This document shows, one piece after another, positions 55,517 through 64,000 of a stretch of DNA of 64,000 nucleotides (position 1 is its first letter; each line of letters begins with the position of its first letter). The stretch covers positions 26,850 through 90,849 of the forward strand of contig MKVR01000012.1 of NCBI GenBank assembly GCA_001899235.1. Reading direction: 5' to 3'. Under the pieces are notes generated by a model. The model was not told the origin of the DNA. It was given only the letters and a program-made list of their open reading frames with translations, and did not search any database. The translations under genes and the position numbers were made by a program. The DNA comes from Nitrosospira sp. 56-18 (lineage in GTDB: Bacteria; Pseudomonadota; Gammaproteobacteria; Burkholderiales; Nitrosomonadaceae).

Positions 55517-57040
55517 TCACTTGCCGTTCCAGGAAACGTAAGCCAGGGTGGAATGTTCCGCCAGCCCGGCCACCTGTACGGCCATTGTCTCAAGCGATGG
55601 AACGAGGAGCGCGGGATAGATGCCCAATCCTATCAGCAACCCTGTCAGTGCAGCCAGCGTGATGCTTTCCGCCAGGGAAGCCGGCACCGGAGGTGATATT
55701 TCTTTGCCATGGTCTGCGTTCGAGTCGCTCGAGAACATCGCGGCAATGATCCGCAGGTAATAATACAGGCTGATCGCGCTGCCAACCACCAGGACGATGA
55801 CCGGCAGCCATAATGAAGCGCTGATTGCGGCCGCCAGCACGTAAAACTTGCCGATGAAACCCATGGTCAGCGGAATGCCCGCAAGCGACAATAGCATGGC
55901 AGTGAATACTCCGGCCAGCCATGGCCTGTGCCAGAACAGACCGGCATAATCAGCGAGCGAACCGCTGTCCTGTTCCGGAACCCCTCGGGACAATACGGCA
56001 ACCACGCCAAAAGCGCCCAGCATGGTTACAAAATAAGCGGCGAGATAATAAGCCACCGCCTCAGCCGCCATTGCCCCGAAAGCCAGGAAGCCGACCAGCA
56101 GGTAGCCAAGTTGTGCGATCGATGAATAGGCAAGGATCCGCTTGACATTATCCTGCAACAGGGCGAGCAGGTTGCCAACAAGGATCGTCGTGACGGCAAC
56201 CAGGCTCAATGCGAATGTGATCGGCTGCGACTGGTGCGCGCCTGCCATGAGGAAATAGCGCAGCAGCAGGGCAAGCATGGCGCCCTTTGAAACGGTGGCG
56301 ATAAATGCGGTAATCGGCGCAGGCGCACCCTCATATATATCCGGGGTCCACATGTGAAAAGGCACCAGCGCCAGCTTGAATGCGACACCGGAGACAATCA
56401 GCGCGAGCCCCGCCAGTCCGTAGAGCTCCAGCGCCTGATGCGGGGCAGCAAGCATTGTTCCGATTTTCGCAAACTGCATCGTTCCGAGCTGTGCGTAGAC
56501 CAGCGCCATGCCAAACAAAAGCAATCCGGATGAGAACCCCGCGAGGATCAGGTATTTAATTCCCGCTTCGAGAGGCCGCTCCGTGAAGCGCGGATAGGCG
56601 ATCAATGCAAACAGTGAAATGCTGAGCAATTCCAGACCCAGCAGAAACGAGGCAAAATGGCTGCTCGCTACCAGAATTCCGCCTCCGAGCGCAGCCAGCA
56701 GCAGCAGGATGTAAAGCGCTTCATGGCGGCTTTCAGAGCCGCCGAAGTAGCGATAGCACAGTACTGCGACGACAAAGGTTGCGGCGAAGATGAGCCCGAT
56801 AAAAAACAGCGCATAGGTATCGAGGATCAGCAGAGCCGTGATCTGGCGGGACCCGATGCCCTGGGGCAGAAACAGTGATGCAAATGACAGAACCAGCCCC
56901 GCGAGCGTCAACATCATGACCGGTCGGGGATGACGGCAAAAGGCTGCGGCCAGCATCACCACTATCGCAGACCCGGAAAGGAGGATGAGCGGGGATAGGG
57001 CCATGAAGTCCGGGTGTAGCGCGGAGGGTGGCGGGTTCAT
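55517..57040 (-). CDS. nuoN: NADH-quinone oxidoreductase subunit N
   Basis: A 507-residue antiporter-like subunit with about 14 helices. The frame contains the conserved helix V-K-R-I-L-A-Y-S-S-I-A-Q-L-G-Y with lysine and glutamate-linked polar residues. It is a proton-pumping membrane subunit of complex I. Its start overlaps the nuoM stop by four bases. Confidence 0.95.
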   Translation of the reverse strand: MNPPPSALHPDFMALSPLILLSGSAIVVMLAAAFCRHPRPVMMLTLAGLVLSFASLFLPQGIGSRQITALLILDTYALFFIGLIFAATFVVAVLCYRYFGGSESRHEALYILLLLAALGGGILVASSHFASFLLGLELLSISLFALIAYPRFTERPLEAGIKYLILAGFSSGLLLFGMALVYAQLGTMQFAKIGTMLAAPHQALELYGLAGLALIVSGVAFKLALVPFHMWTPDIYEGAPAPITAFIATVSKGAMLALLLRYFLMAGAHQSQPITFALSLVAVTTILVGNLLALLQDNVKRILAYSSIAQLGYLLVGFLAFGAMAAEAVAYYLAAYFVTMLGAFGVVAVLSRGVPEQDSGSLADYAGLFWHRPWLAGVFTAMLLSLAGIPLTMGFIGKFYVLAAAISASLWLPVIVLVVGSAISLYYYLRIIAAMFSSDSNADHGKEISPPVPASLAESITLAALTGLLIGLGIYPALLVPSLETMAVQVAGLAEHSTLAYVSWNGK

Positions 57041-58539
57041 TCCGCGTTCCCCTCGCGATCAGCGACAGCAATCGCAGGCGGACGGCTTGCTATATCCGGC
57101 GCGGCATCGAGTACCGGTTGCGGGTAAAGCCCCAGCCATAGCGTAATGGCCGCCATTGAATACAAGGTCGCCATTTCTCGGCCTGACAGATCAGGTAATT
57201 GCCAATCATGCTTATTCTCACCATGAAAGGTTTTCTGCACCAGCGCAAGCGCATACACGACACTGGCGACAAATGCCACCGCCGCGACGGACGCCAGTAC
57301 GCTGTTGACGCGGTATAATCCCATCAATATCAGGAATTCCCCGACGAAATTACCCATTCCTGGCAGCCCAAGCGTGGCAATGGCAAAAAACAGTCCCATT
57401 GCCGCCAGGCGCGGCATGACGCTCCACAGGCCTTCAAAGCGGCGCATGTCGCGTGTGTGGGTCCGATCCTGCAAAATGCCTGCGATTACAAACAGCGCTC
57501 CCGTGCTGATACCGTGCGCGATCATCTGCATCACGGCTCCTCCAAGCGACCAGGGATTCCAGGCGAATATCCCGAGCACCACAAAGCCCAGGTGACTCAC
57601 GCTGGTGTAGGCCACCAGGCGTTTCAAATCCGTCTGGGCGAACGCCAGGAAAGCGCCGTAGAGAACTCCGGTTGCTCCCAACGCGATCGCCACCGGCGCA
57701 AATTGCAGCGCGGCATCGGGAAACAACGGGACAACGAAGCGCAGCAGTCCGTACGCGCCGGTTTTCAGCAATACCCCTGCAAGAATTACGCTTCCCGCTG
57801 TCGGCGCCTCGGTATGTGCGTCCGGCAGCCAGACGTGTAACGGCACGATTGGGGTCTTGACTGCGAACGCAATGAAAAAACCGAGCATGATCCATAACCC
57901 TGTAGAGGGAGACATGGCGGTATTCAACAGCTCGAAATAATCGAATGTCAGGACTCCAGTACTGCGGTAGTGGACGAATACCAGCGCAAGAATCGCCACC
58001 AGCATGAACAGGCCGCTCCCCTCGGCAAAAATGAAGAACTTGATCGATGCATACCGCCGATTCTCATGACCCCAGATCGCGATCAGGAAATACATCGGCA
58101 CCAGCATCAGCTCCCAGAAGAAGAAAAACAGAAACAGGTCCAGCGCAAGGAATACCCCGATTGCCCCTGCCAGAGTCCATAGCAGGTTGAAGTAAAAGAA
58201 ACCGGCACGCTCCTGGATCTCCGTCCACGAACATGCCACCGATACCATCCCCAGAAAAGCAGTCAGCATGACCAGGATGAGGCTTGTTTCATCCATGGCC
58301 AGATGAAAGCTCACGCCGAAACGCGGTATCCACTCCGCCCTGGTCTCGGCAAACCACCCCCCGTGAGCGGGAAGAGCCATGGCGCTGGCAAATTGCAGCC
58401 AAAGCCATATCGTCAAAACCAGTTCGATGCCCACCGTAGCCAGTGCAACCCACTTTGCAGAGCCCGGATACCACCGATTCGCCATCCATGCCAGCATACC
58501 GCCGGCTACAAGGATGAAAATTAATGCGGAGAGAATCAT
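57037..58539 (-). CDS. nuoM: NADH-quinone oxidoreductase subunit M
   Basis: A 500-residue subunit of the Mrp-antiporter type, started at ATG 58539 (an open frame continues to 58725). It has F-F-F-F-F-W-E-L-M-L-V-P-M-Y-F with the key glutamate, and D-L-K-R-L-V-A-Y-T-S-V-S-H-L-G-F. A proton-pumping subunit of complex I. Confidence 0.95.
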   Translation of the reverse strand: MILSALIFILVAGGMLAWMANRWYPGSAKWVALATVGIELVLTIWLWLQFASAMALPAHGGWFAETRAEWIPRFGVSFHLAMDETSLILVMLTAFLGMVSVACSWTEIQERAGFFYFNLLWTLAGAIGVFLALDLFLFFFFWELMLVPMYFLIAIWGHENRRYASIKFFIFAEGSGLFMLVAILALVFVHYRSTGVLTFDYFELLNTAMSPSTGLWIMLGFFIAFAVKTPIVPLHVWLPDAHTEAPTAGSVILAGVLLKTGAYGLLRFVVPLFPDAALQFAPVAIALGATGVLYGAFLAFAQTDLKRLVAYTSVSHLGFVVLGIFAWNPWSLGGAVMQMIAHGISTGALFVIAGILQDRTHTRDMRRFEGLWSVMPRLAAMGLFFAIATLGLPGMGNFVGEFLILMGLYRVNSVLASVAAVAFVASVVYALALVQKTFHGENKHDWQLPDLSGREMATLYSMAAITLWLGLYPQPVLDAAPDIASRPPAIAVADREGNAE

Positions 58540-60509
58540 GCGAATATCCCGATGAATAGAATACCGATCGACCCGGTGGCGATCGCCGCCGCGTAGCGGC
58601 GCACCTGTCCGCTTTGCGTTGCGCTCAAGGCGCGATGGAGAAACAGGCAAAGTCCGGCCAGGCCATTGTAGATAGTGTTGATTACATCGTGAGGATCGAC
58701 CTTCTGCAGCCACCTGAGCATGCATGAAAGCGCCATCTTGTAGATATTGTCGATCACGTCACGCCGATCCGCATGCGCAAGCCAGAGATAGGGCCGCACG
58801 AACAAGAACTCATAGAAACGGTCGAAACCCCAGCCAGACTGCCAGAATTCCCGGATTCTTGCGAATGCCGGGATCAGCATCATTCCCTGGAGAAAGGCGG
58901 GATATCTCAAAAACAACAGGTACGCCAATGCGATGCCGCCAAGAGAGGCAGCAATTGCGAGCAGCTCCAGTATGGTTTCGTCATTTTTTTCGCCATGAAC
59001 GGCCTGAGCCGGTGGCAAGGCATGCTGAACAAAGCTGGAAAACAGCGTTAAATTGCCGAGAAAAGGTGGAGTTTCAATCCATCCGCCAACCAGAGAGAAT
59101 GCGGCAAGCACTATAAGCGGTAGAGTTATGCGCAGCCCTGGCCGCGCGGTTCCGGGAGGCATAGCAGTCCTCGCTTCGCCAAAAAAGACGAGAAACACCA
59201 CGCGAAAGATATAAAGGCCAGTCAATATTGCACCCCCCCACCCCGCGGCCCATAACCATGGATTTCCTCCTGCTGACGACCAGGCCCGCCAGAGAATCAG
59301 GTCCTTGCTGTAGAAGCCTGCAGTAACAAGTGGCAGCGCCGCGAGCGATGCGCTGCCAATCAGAAAAGTCCAGAATACGATGGGAAGTTTTTTCCTCAGC
59401 GCGCCCATCCGGAAGATATTGTGTTCCTCGTGCAGGCTCATGATGACCACGCCCGCGCTCAGGAACAGCAAGGCCTTGAAGAAAGCGTGCGTCACCAGGT
59501 GAAAAATGGCCGCTGACCATGCGCCTACTCCAAGAGCCAGGAACATATAACCGATCTGGCTGATGGTCGAATAGGCCAGCACCCGCTTGATGTCGGTTTG
59601 AACGAGCGCGCTGAATCCCGCCAGCAGCAGGGTAAGGGCGCCGATCACCGCTACCGCATGCTGCACCACTGGCGCGAGCGTAAAGAGCACATGCGTGCGG
59701 GCAATCAGATAAACGCCTGCCGTTACCATGGTTGCAGCATGCATCAGCGCGCTCACCGGCGTAGGTCCGGCCATTGCATCGGGCAGCCAGGTCTGTAATG
59801 GAAGCTGCGCGGATTTGCCCGCCGCACCGGCAAGCAGAAGTGCCGCGGTAAGGATGGCGAGTCCTTCCCCCTCCGGCCATTGCTGGCCGGCACACTGCAT
59901 CAGCGGCTGGATATCGAGGGTTCCCAGATGGGTGAACAGCAGGAAAAGGCCGATCGCCATGGCGGTATCGCCGATCCGGGTTACGATAAACGCTTTGCGC
60001 GCGGCGCGTCCGTTGGCAGGATCCCGATACCAGAATCCGATCAGCAGATAGCTGCAAAGCCCCACCCCTTCCCAACCCAGATAAAGAAACAGAAGATTGT
60101 CGGCAAGTATCAGGATGCACATCGAACCGACGAAGAGATTCATATAGGCGAAAAAGCGCGCATAGTCCTCATCGCCGCTCATGAATTCCGTGGAATAAAG
60201 GTGTATCAGAAAACTGATGAGAGTCACCACCAGGACCATCACCAGTGATAATGCGTCAAGATAAAAGCCGATCCCTGGCGAGAAACCGGCCACGGCGATC
60301 CAGCTCCATGCTTCCTGCCGGAAAACAAAGCCCGGCGGTGGTGCAGCGATGAAATCCATCCCGATCAGGATGGCAATGAGTGCCGAGAGAGCCGTCGAGC
60401 TCGTCCCAATTACCGCAATGCTGCGATGCCCCAGATATTTTCCACCGAGCGCCAGCACCAGGAAACCGGCCAGGGGCAGCGTGGGAATAAGCCAGAGCAG
60501 GGACAGCAT
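58536..60509 (-). CDS. nuoL: NADH-quinone oxidoreductase subunit L
   Basis: A 657-residue antiporter-like subunit, the largest of complex I, with the long C-terminal lateral helix. Conserved elements: G-W-E-G-V-G-L-C-S-Y-L-L-I-G-F-W-Y, D-A-M-A-G-P-T-P-V-S-A-L-M-H and D-I-K-R-V-L-A-Y-S-T-I-S-Q. It overlaps nuoM by four bases (ATGA). Confidence 0.96.
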   Translation of the reverse strand: MLSLLWLIPTLPLAGFLVLALGGKYLGHRSIAVIGTSSTALSALIAILIGMDFIAAPPPGFVFRQEAWSWIAVAGFSPGIGFYLDALSLVMVLVVTLISFLIHLYSTEFMSGDEDYARFFAYMNLFVGSMCILILADNLLFLYLGWEGVGLCSYLLIGFWYRDPANGRAARKAFIVTRIGDTAMAIGLFLLFTHLGTLDIQPLMQCAGQQWPEGEGLAILTAALLLAGAAGKSAQLPLQTWLPDAMAGPTPVSALMHAATMVTAGVYLIARTHVLFTLAPVVQHAVAVIGALTLLLAGFSALVQTDIKRVLAYSTISQIGYMFLALGVGAWSAAIFHLVTHAFFKALLFLSAGVVIMSLHEEHNIFRMGALRKKLPIVFWTFLIGSASLAALPLVTAGFYSKDLILWRAWSSAGGNPWLWAAGWGGAILTGLYIFRVVFLVFFGEARTAMPPGTARPGLRITLPLIVLAAFSLVGGWIETPPFLGNLTLFSSFVQHALPPAQAVHGEKNDETILELLAIAASLGGIALAYLLFLRYPAFLQGMMLIPAFARIREFWQSGWGFDRFYEFLFVRPYLWLAHADRRDVIDNIYKMALSCMLRWLQKVDPHDVINTIYNGLAGLCLFLHRALSATQSGQVRRYAAAIATGSIGILFIGIFA

Positions 60510-60510
60510 G

Positions 60511-60837
60511 TTACCCCCGCATCTTGCTCACCGCGTCGGCATCCAGGGTCTGGAAGCGGCGATAGAGCAACAGCAGCAATGCGAGGCCGACCGAAACTTC
60601 CGCCGCTGCCACCGCAAGGATAAAGATGAGCATCACCTGCCCATCGGCCTGCTCCCAGCGTGCACCGGCAACCACAAAGGCAAGTCCGGCCGCATTAAGC
60701 ATGATTTCGATCGACATCAGGATGAAAACGAGATTGCGCCGGGCCAGGATGCCGATCATTCCCAGCGCGAACAGGATTGCTGCAAGCACCAGCCCATGAT
60801 GCATCGGGATCGCGGCAATGGCTTCAACCGTTCTCAT
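60511..60837 (-). CDS. nuoK: NADH-quinone oxidoreductase subunit K
   Basis: A 108-residue three-helix protein. It has [27 protein letters not shown] with the conserved membrane glutamate. I chose ATG 60837 with GAGGAAGAG upstream; a GTG six bases earlier would add two residues. It overlaps the nuoJ stop by about 14 bases. Confidence 0.94.
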   Translation of the reverse strand: MRTVEAIAAIPMHHGLVLAAILFALGMIGILARRNLVFILMSIEIMLNAAGLAFVVAGARWEQADGQVMLIFILAVAAAEVSVGLALLLLLYRRFQTLDADAVSKMRG

Positions 60838-61360
60838 GGCCACGCTCTTCCTCGTGCCCGGTTTCGATGCCCGCCTGATTCCAGCCCAGGTGGCATGCTC
60901 CCACCAAACCCGCCAGGAGCAGCAGCGAAGCCAGCTCGACGCCGAGAAGATAGGGCCCGAAGAGAGCGATGCCGACCTCCTTCGCAGTCACCGCGGCCGT
61001 GCCCCAGGGCGTATCGCCGCCTTGCGCGAAAATATACGCCAGTTCGGCCAGCAGCAGGGCGGCCAGAACGCCCGGACCCGTCCAGATGCCTGGATTCAGC
61101 CAGCCCTGCTCTCTCGCGGCGGCAGCCTTTCCCAGGTTGAGCATCATCATCACGAACACGAACAGCACCATGATCGCTCCGGCGTAGATGATGATTTCCA
61201 GCGCTGCCGCAAAGGGTGCGCCCAGCACGAAAAATACGATAGCCACCGCAAGCAGCGAAACGATCAGGTAGAGCAACGCATGCGTCGCGTTGGAAACCGT
61301 GATGACCATCAGCGTGGCGGCAATGGCAATCGCCGCTGACAGGTAGAACGTGATTTCCAT
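60824..61360 (-). CDS. nuoJ: NADH-quinone oxidoreductase subunit J
   Basis: A 178-residue protein with five helices. It contains [17 protein letters not shown] and [14 protein letters not shown], typical of NuoJ. Its end overlaps nuoK. Confidence 0.94.
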   Translation of the reverse strand: MEITFYLSAAIAIAATLMVITVSNATHALLYLIVSLLAVAIVFFVLGAPFAAALEIIIYAGAIMVLFVFVMMMLNLGKAAAAREQGWLNPGIWTGPGVLAALLLAELAYIFAQGGDTPWGTAAVTAKEVGIALFGPYLLGVELASLLLLAGLVGACHLGWNQAGIETGHEEERGHENG

Positions 61361-61395
61361 GAACGCCTCCTCTGCATCGGATACGGTTTCGGGAT

Positions 61396-61911
61396 TCAGG
61401 GCAGCAGACTGTGCGGATCCACCGGGGGCTTTTCGTTCTCGGCTTCGCCCTTGTTCTTGCTCCCTATGGCGAGTCCCGCCACCCGATAAAAGTTATAGTC
61501 TGGATACTTGCCGGGTCCATCGATCAGCAGATCCTCTTTTTCGTACACCAGGTTTTTCCGGTCGTATTCGCCTATTTCGAAATCCGGGGTGAGCTGGATG
61601 GCATCGGTGGGACACGCTTCCTCGCAGTAGCCGCAAAAAATGCAGCGGGAAAAATTGATGCGAAAGAATTCCGGATAGCGCCGGCCATGCTCATCCTCCG
61701 TGGCCTGCAGGGCAATGCAATCGACCGGGCAGGCGGCCGCGCAGAGATAGCACGCCACGCAACGTTCCTCCCCGTCCGGATCGCGGCTCAGGATGATGCG
61801 GCCACGCCAGCGGGGCGGAATACCGGGTTTTTCGTCCGGGTACTGGATCGTCACTCTGCGCCGGAACATATGCAAAAAGATGATCCACATCGTCTTCAAT
61901 GAATTCCACAT
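61396..61911 (-). CDS. nuoI: NADH-quinone oxidoreductase subunit I
   Basis: A 171-residue ferredoxin-like subunit with two [4Fe-4S] motifs: [12 protein letters not shown] and [12 protein letters not shown]. It links the hydrophilic arm to the quinone site. The N-terminal helix anchors it at the membrane. Confidence 0.96.
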   Translation of the reverse strand: MWNSLKTMWIIFLHMFRRRVTIQYPDEKPGIPPRWRGRIILSRDPDGEERCVACYLCAAACPVDCIALQATEDEHGRRYPEFFRINFSRCIFCGYCEEACPTDAIQLTPDFEIGEYDRKNLVYEKEDLLIDGPGKYPDYNFYRVAGLAIGSKNKGEAENEKPPVDPHSLLP

Positions 61912-61938
61912 GTCATTTCTCTCCCAAGCGGCAGGTCA

Positions 61939-62895
61939 TCATGACTCCCATGCGAGCACGATCGCTCCCGTAAGCAGCAGGTTGACCAGCGTCAGCGGCA
62001 GCATCACTTTCCAGCCATAGGCCATCAGCTGGTCGTAGCGCGGCCGCGGTAATGACGCCCGCAGCAGGATGAAACAACTGATGATGATGGAGGTCTTGAG
62101 TAGAAACCATATCAGCGGCGGCAATAACGGTCCCTGCCATCCACCGAAGAACAATGTCACCATCATCGCCGAAATGAGAATGATGCCGACATATTCGCCA
62201 ATGAAAAACAGGCCGAATTTCATGCTGGAGTACTCGGTATGGAAGCCCGCTACCAGTTCATTCTCCGCTTCGGGCAGGTCAAAAGGCAGGCGCCGCGCCT
62301 CGGCGATTCCAGCGACGGCAAAGGTCATAAGGCCGAGGATTTGCGGAACGCAGAACCATAAATCTTCCTGCGCGGTCACGATGTCGTGCAGATTGAACGA
62401 ACCAGCCAGCATGACGACGCCCATCAGCGAGAGTCCCATGAAAACCTCATAACTCAGCATCTGGGCCGCTGCACGGAAACTACCCAGAAGCGAGTACTTG
62501 TCGTTGGATGCCCAGCCTCCCAGAACGATGCTGTACACCCCGAGCGAGGACATGGCGAGAAAAAATAGCAAACCGATATTCAAATCGGCTACGCCGATAC
62601 CTGGCGCGATAGGCACGACGGCAAACGCGAACAGCGTGGTGGCAAAAATGATTGCCGGCGCCAGGACGAATACCGCCTTGTCGGCGAACGGCGGCACCCA
62701 GTCTTCCTTGGTGAGAAGCTTGATCGCATCGGCAACGACTTGAAGCACACCGAATGGCCCAACCCGGTTGGGGCCATAGCGATCCTGCCAGACCCCCAAC
62801 AGCCGCCGCTCGATCCAGGACAGCAACGCCGCGAAACTGAACACGACGATCAGGATCACGATAATGTTGAGCCAGTTTCGCGCCAGCTCGCTCAT
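61939..62895 (-). CDS. nuoH: NADH-quinone oxidoreductase subunit H
   Basis: A 318-residue membrane subunit with about eight helices, started at ATG 62895. It has [19 protein letters not shown] and [16 protein letters not shown], the charged quinone-channel loops. Its first bases overlap the nuoG stop (ATGA). Confidence 0.96.
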   Translation of the reverse strand: MSELARNWLNIIVILIVVFSFAALLSWIERRLLGVWQDRYGPNRVGPFGVLQVVADAIKLLTKEDWVPPFADKAVFVLAPAIIFATTLFAFAVVPIAPGIGVADLNIGLLFFLAMSSLGVYSIVLGGWASNDKYSLLGSFRAAAQMLSYEVFMGLSLMGVVMLAGSFNLHDIVTAQEDLWFCVPQILGLMTFAVAGIAEARRLPFDLPEAENELVAGFHTEYSSMKFGLFFIGEYVGIILISAMMVTLFFGGWQGPLLPPLIWFLLKTSIIISCFILLRASLPRPRYDQLMAYGWKVMLPLTLVNLLLTGAIVLAWES

Positions 62896-64000
62896 GGTGC
62901 AGCGCCCTCCCCTATCTTTGTACTCTTCTTCGCTCCTGCCACCCTGCCCCATGCAGGCAGGATGATTCCGGCGAGATCCGGCAGGCCTGCGGGCAGCCCG
63001 GCCACGCCGCGCCGCAGCTCGGCCCTCAATTGCACGGGTATCTCATAATCCATTCCACGATCCGCCCCGCCATTCCTGCTCAGTTGCAATAACACACTGG
63101 CTCCGGCAGCCAGACCCAGTTCCGCCGCATCCTCCGGGTTAAGCGCGAGATAGGGCTTTGCGGCCAGTTCGGCGATGGCGGGCGCGAGTACGCTCAAAGC
63201 CTCCGAACCGAAGATGTGATGCAGCGGCACCACCAGCCACTCGCCGGTACGACGGCTGAACGCCGGAGGTACGTTGTGGAAATAGTTCATGCGGCTGTTG
63301 GGTTCCGGCTCGATCAGGCGCGTGCCGGGATCCCCCCCGGAAAGCTGTCCGCCCACCTCATCCTGAAACTTGTTGACCGCCTGTACCGAGTTCCAGCCCG
63401 GCGCCCAGAAGCGGGGAATGAGCGCTGGCGGCGGGCGTCCCGAATACCCTTCCATGGAAAATGAAAACGGTGCATCGGGGTCGTCGGGTGGTTCGGGCTC
63501 ATGCACGCTGGCGTTGGCCGACATGGCTGTACGCCCGCTGTAGCGGTGCGGCTCGCGCGGGATTTTCTGTCCTTCCATCCGGAATTCCGAACCGGGCGCG
63601 GCGGACAAAATAGGCTCCAATTCGGGAATATCCCTTGCGCAGGCAGCCATCAAATGGTCCAGATTCAGCCATGGAGCGCCCTTGTTGCGCCCGGACAGGG
63701 TCATGATGTCCTGGACCCAGCGCCAGCTTTCCCGGATATCGCCTTGCGGGACGAATACCTGAAAAAAGCGCTGTGCCCGGCCTTCGTTATTCACCAGGGT
63801 TCCATCGGCTTCGGCAAAAGTGCCGGCAGGCAGCACCACATCGGCCTCCGCGCTGCTTTGATGGACGGTATGGTCGATGACGACGACATGCCGGGCGGCG
63901 GCAAGGAACCGGTCGACCACCTCGGCATCTGCGTGCTGATAAAGGTCGTTTTCAAGGAGGATAACAGTCGTGGCGGGCATCTCAACGTTGCCATCGACGC
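62892..64000 (-). CDS. nuoG: NADH-quinone oxidoreductase subunit G, 3' part
   Basis: The frame is open to the window edge, so only the C-terminal 368 residues or so are seen. They belong to the molybdopterin-oxidoreductase-like region of NuoG ([25 protein letters not shown]). The iron-sulfur N-terminal part lies outside. NuoG carries electrons from NADH dehydrogenase toward NuoI. Confidence 0.93.
   Translation of the reverse strand, partial: VDGNVEMPATTVILLENDLYQHADAEVVDRFLAAARHVVVIDHTVHQSSAEADVVLPAGTFAEADGTLVNNEGRAQRFFQVFVPQGDIRESWRWVQDIMTLSGRNKGAPWLNLDHLMAACARDIPELEPILSAAPGSEFRMEGQKIPREPHRYSGRTAMSANASVHEPEPPDDPDAPFSFSMEGYSGRPPPALIPRFWAPGWNSVQAVNKFQDEVGGQLSGGDPGTRLIEPEPNSRMNYFHNVPPAFSRRTGEWLVVPLHHIFGSEALSVLAPAIAELAAKPYLALNPEDAAELGLAAGASVLLQLSRNGGADRGMDYEIPVQLRAELRRGVAGLPAGLPDLAGIILPAWGRVAGAKKSTKIGEGAAP

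Noticed and set aside
58540..58725. Upstream extension of nuoM
   Set aside because: It overlaps nuoL and has no membrane or family character, while ATG 58539 overlaps the nuoL end in the usual way.
1..64000. CRISPR array
   Set aside because: No regularly spaced direct repeats of 25-40 bases and no cas gene were seen.

Overview
The window looks like chromosomal DNA of a betaproteobacterium, most likely an ammonia oxidiser of the Nitrosospira/Nitrosomonadaceae type. This is inferred from protein character, gene order (argD-argF-argG-yajQ, petABC-sspA-sspB, nuoG to nuoN) and the xfp-ackA pair. No nitrification gene lies in the window, so the genus call is tentative. Most of the sequence is housekeeping DNA, with one accessory stretch at about 32.9-40.8 kb and several short dispersed repeats.

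Layout. 0-3.2 kb: an ExbB/ExbD proton-channel pair, a membrane-anchored FecR-like protein and a class I glutamine amidotransferase. 3.3-7.6 kb: yajQ, argG, argF and argD, all on the minus strand. 8-12.7 kb: a PLP amino-acid decarboxylase, an NfeD-slipin pair and rpsT. 13-20.9 kb: murJ, mlaA, htpX, dsbB, an RlmL-type rRNA methyltransferase, a DUF423 protein and xseA. 21-28.7 kb: a second ExbB/ExbD pair, a Trm112-like protein, an ADP-ribosylglycohydrolase, tusA, argJ, an EF-hand protein, a DUF815 ATPase overlapping a Nudix-ThiE fusion, and yacG. 29-32.9 kb: cytochrome bc1 (petABC), sspA, sspB and tRNA-Thr(TGT).

32.9-40.8 kb is accessory: a broken resolvase gene just past the tRNA, a frameshifted repeat-domain gene, and small exported or membrane proteins (YegP, BON, a 24-residue peptide and others) with a methyltransferase. 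40.8-45 kb: a UppS-like prenyltransferase, ppsA and divergent ppsR. 45-49.3 kb: a membrane protein and the xfp-ackA phosphoketolase module. 49.8-55.2 kb: a phosphoribosyltransferase and an ABC ATPase/FtsX permease/AttH-type secreted protein cassette. 55.5 kb to the end: nuoN, M, L, K, J, I, H and the 3' part of nuoG, with overlapping genes.

Functionally the window joins arginine synthesis (argJ, argD, argF, argG) with respiration (complex I and complex III), envelope energisation and lipid or peptidoglycan traffic (ExbBD, MlaA, MurJ, UppS-like), and central carbon control (PpsA with its PpsR regulator, Xfp with AckA).

The least ordinary signal is the set of dispersed repeats. One family has IS5-like ends preceded by a YTAR tetranucleotide, and at four genes (exbD, the fecR-like gene, the ADP-ribosylglycohydrolase gene and the uppS-like gene) the stop codon is part of that tetranucleotide. 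A second family of short inverted-repeat elements supplies the last residues and stop of the amidotransferase gene and abuts the start codon of argF. I found no CRISPR array, prophage or intact insertion sequence.
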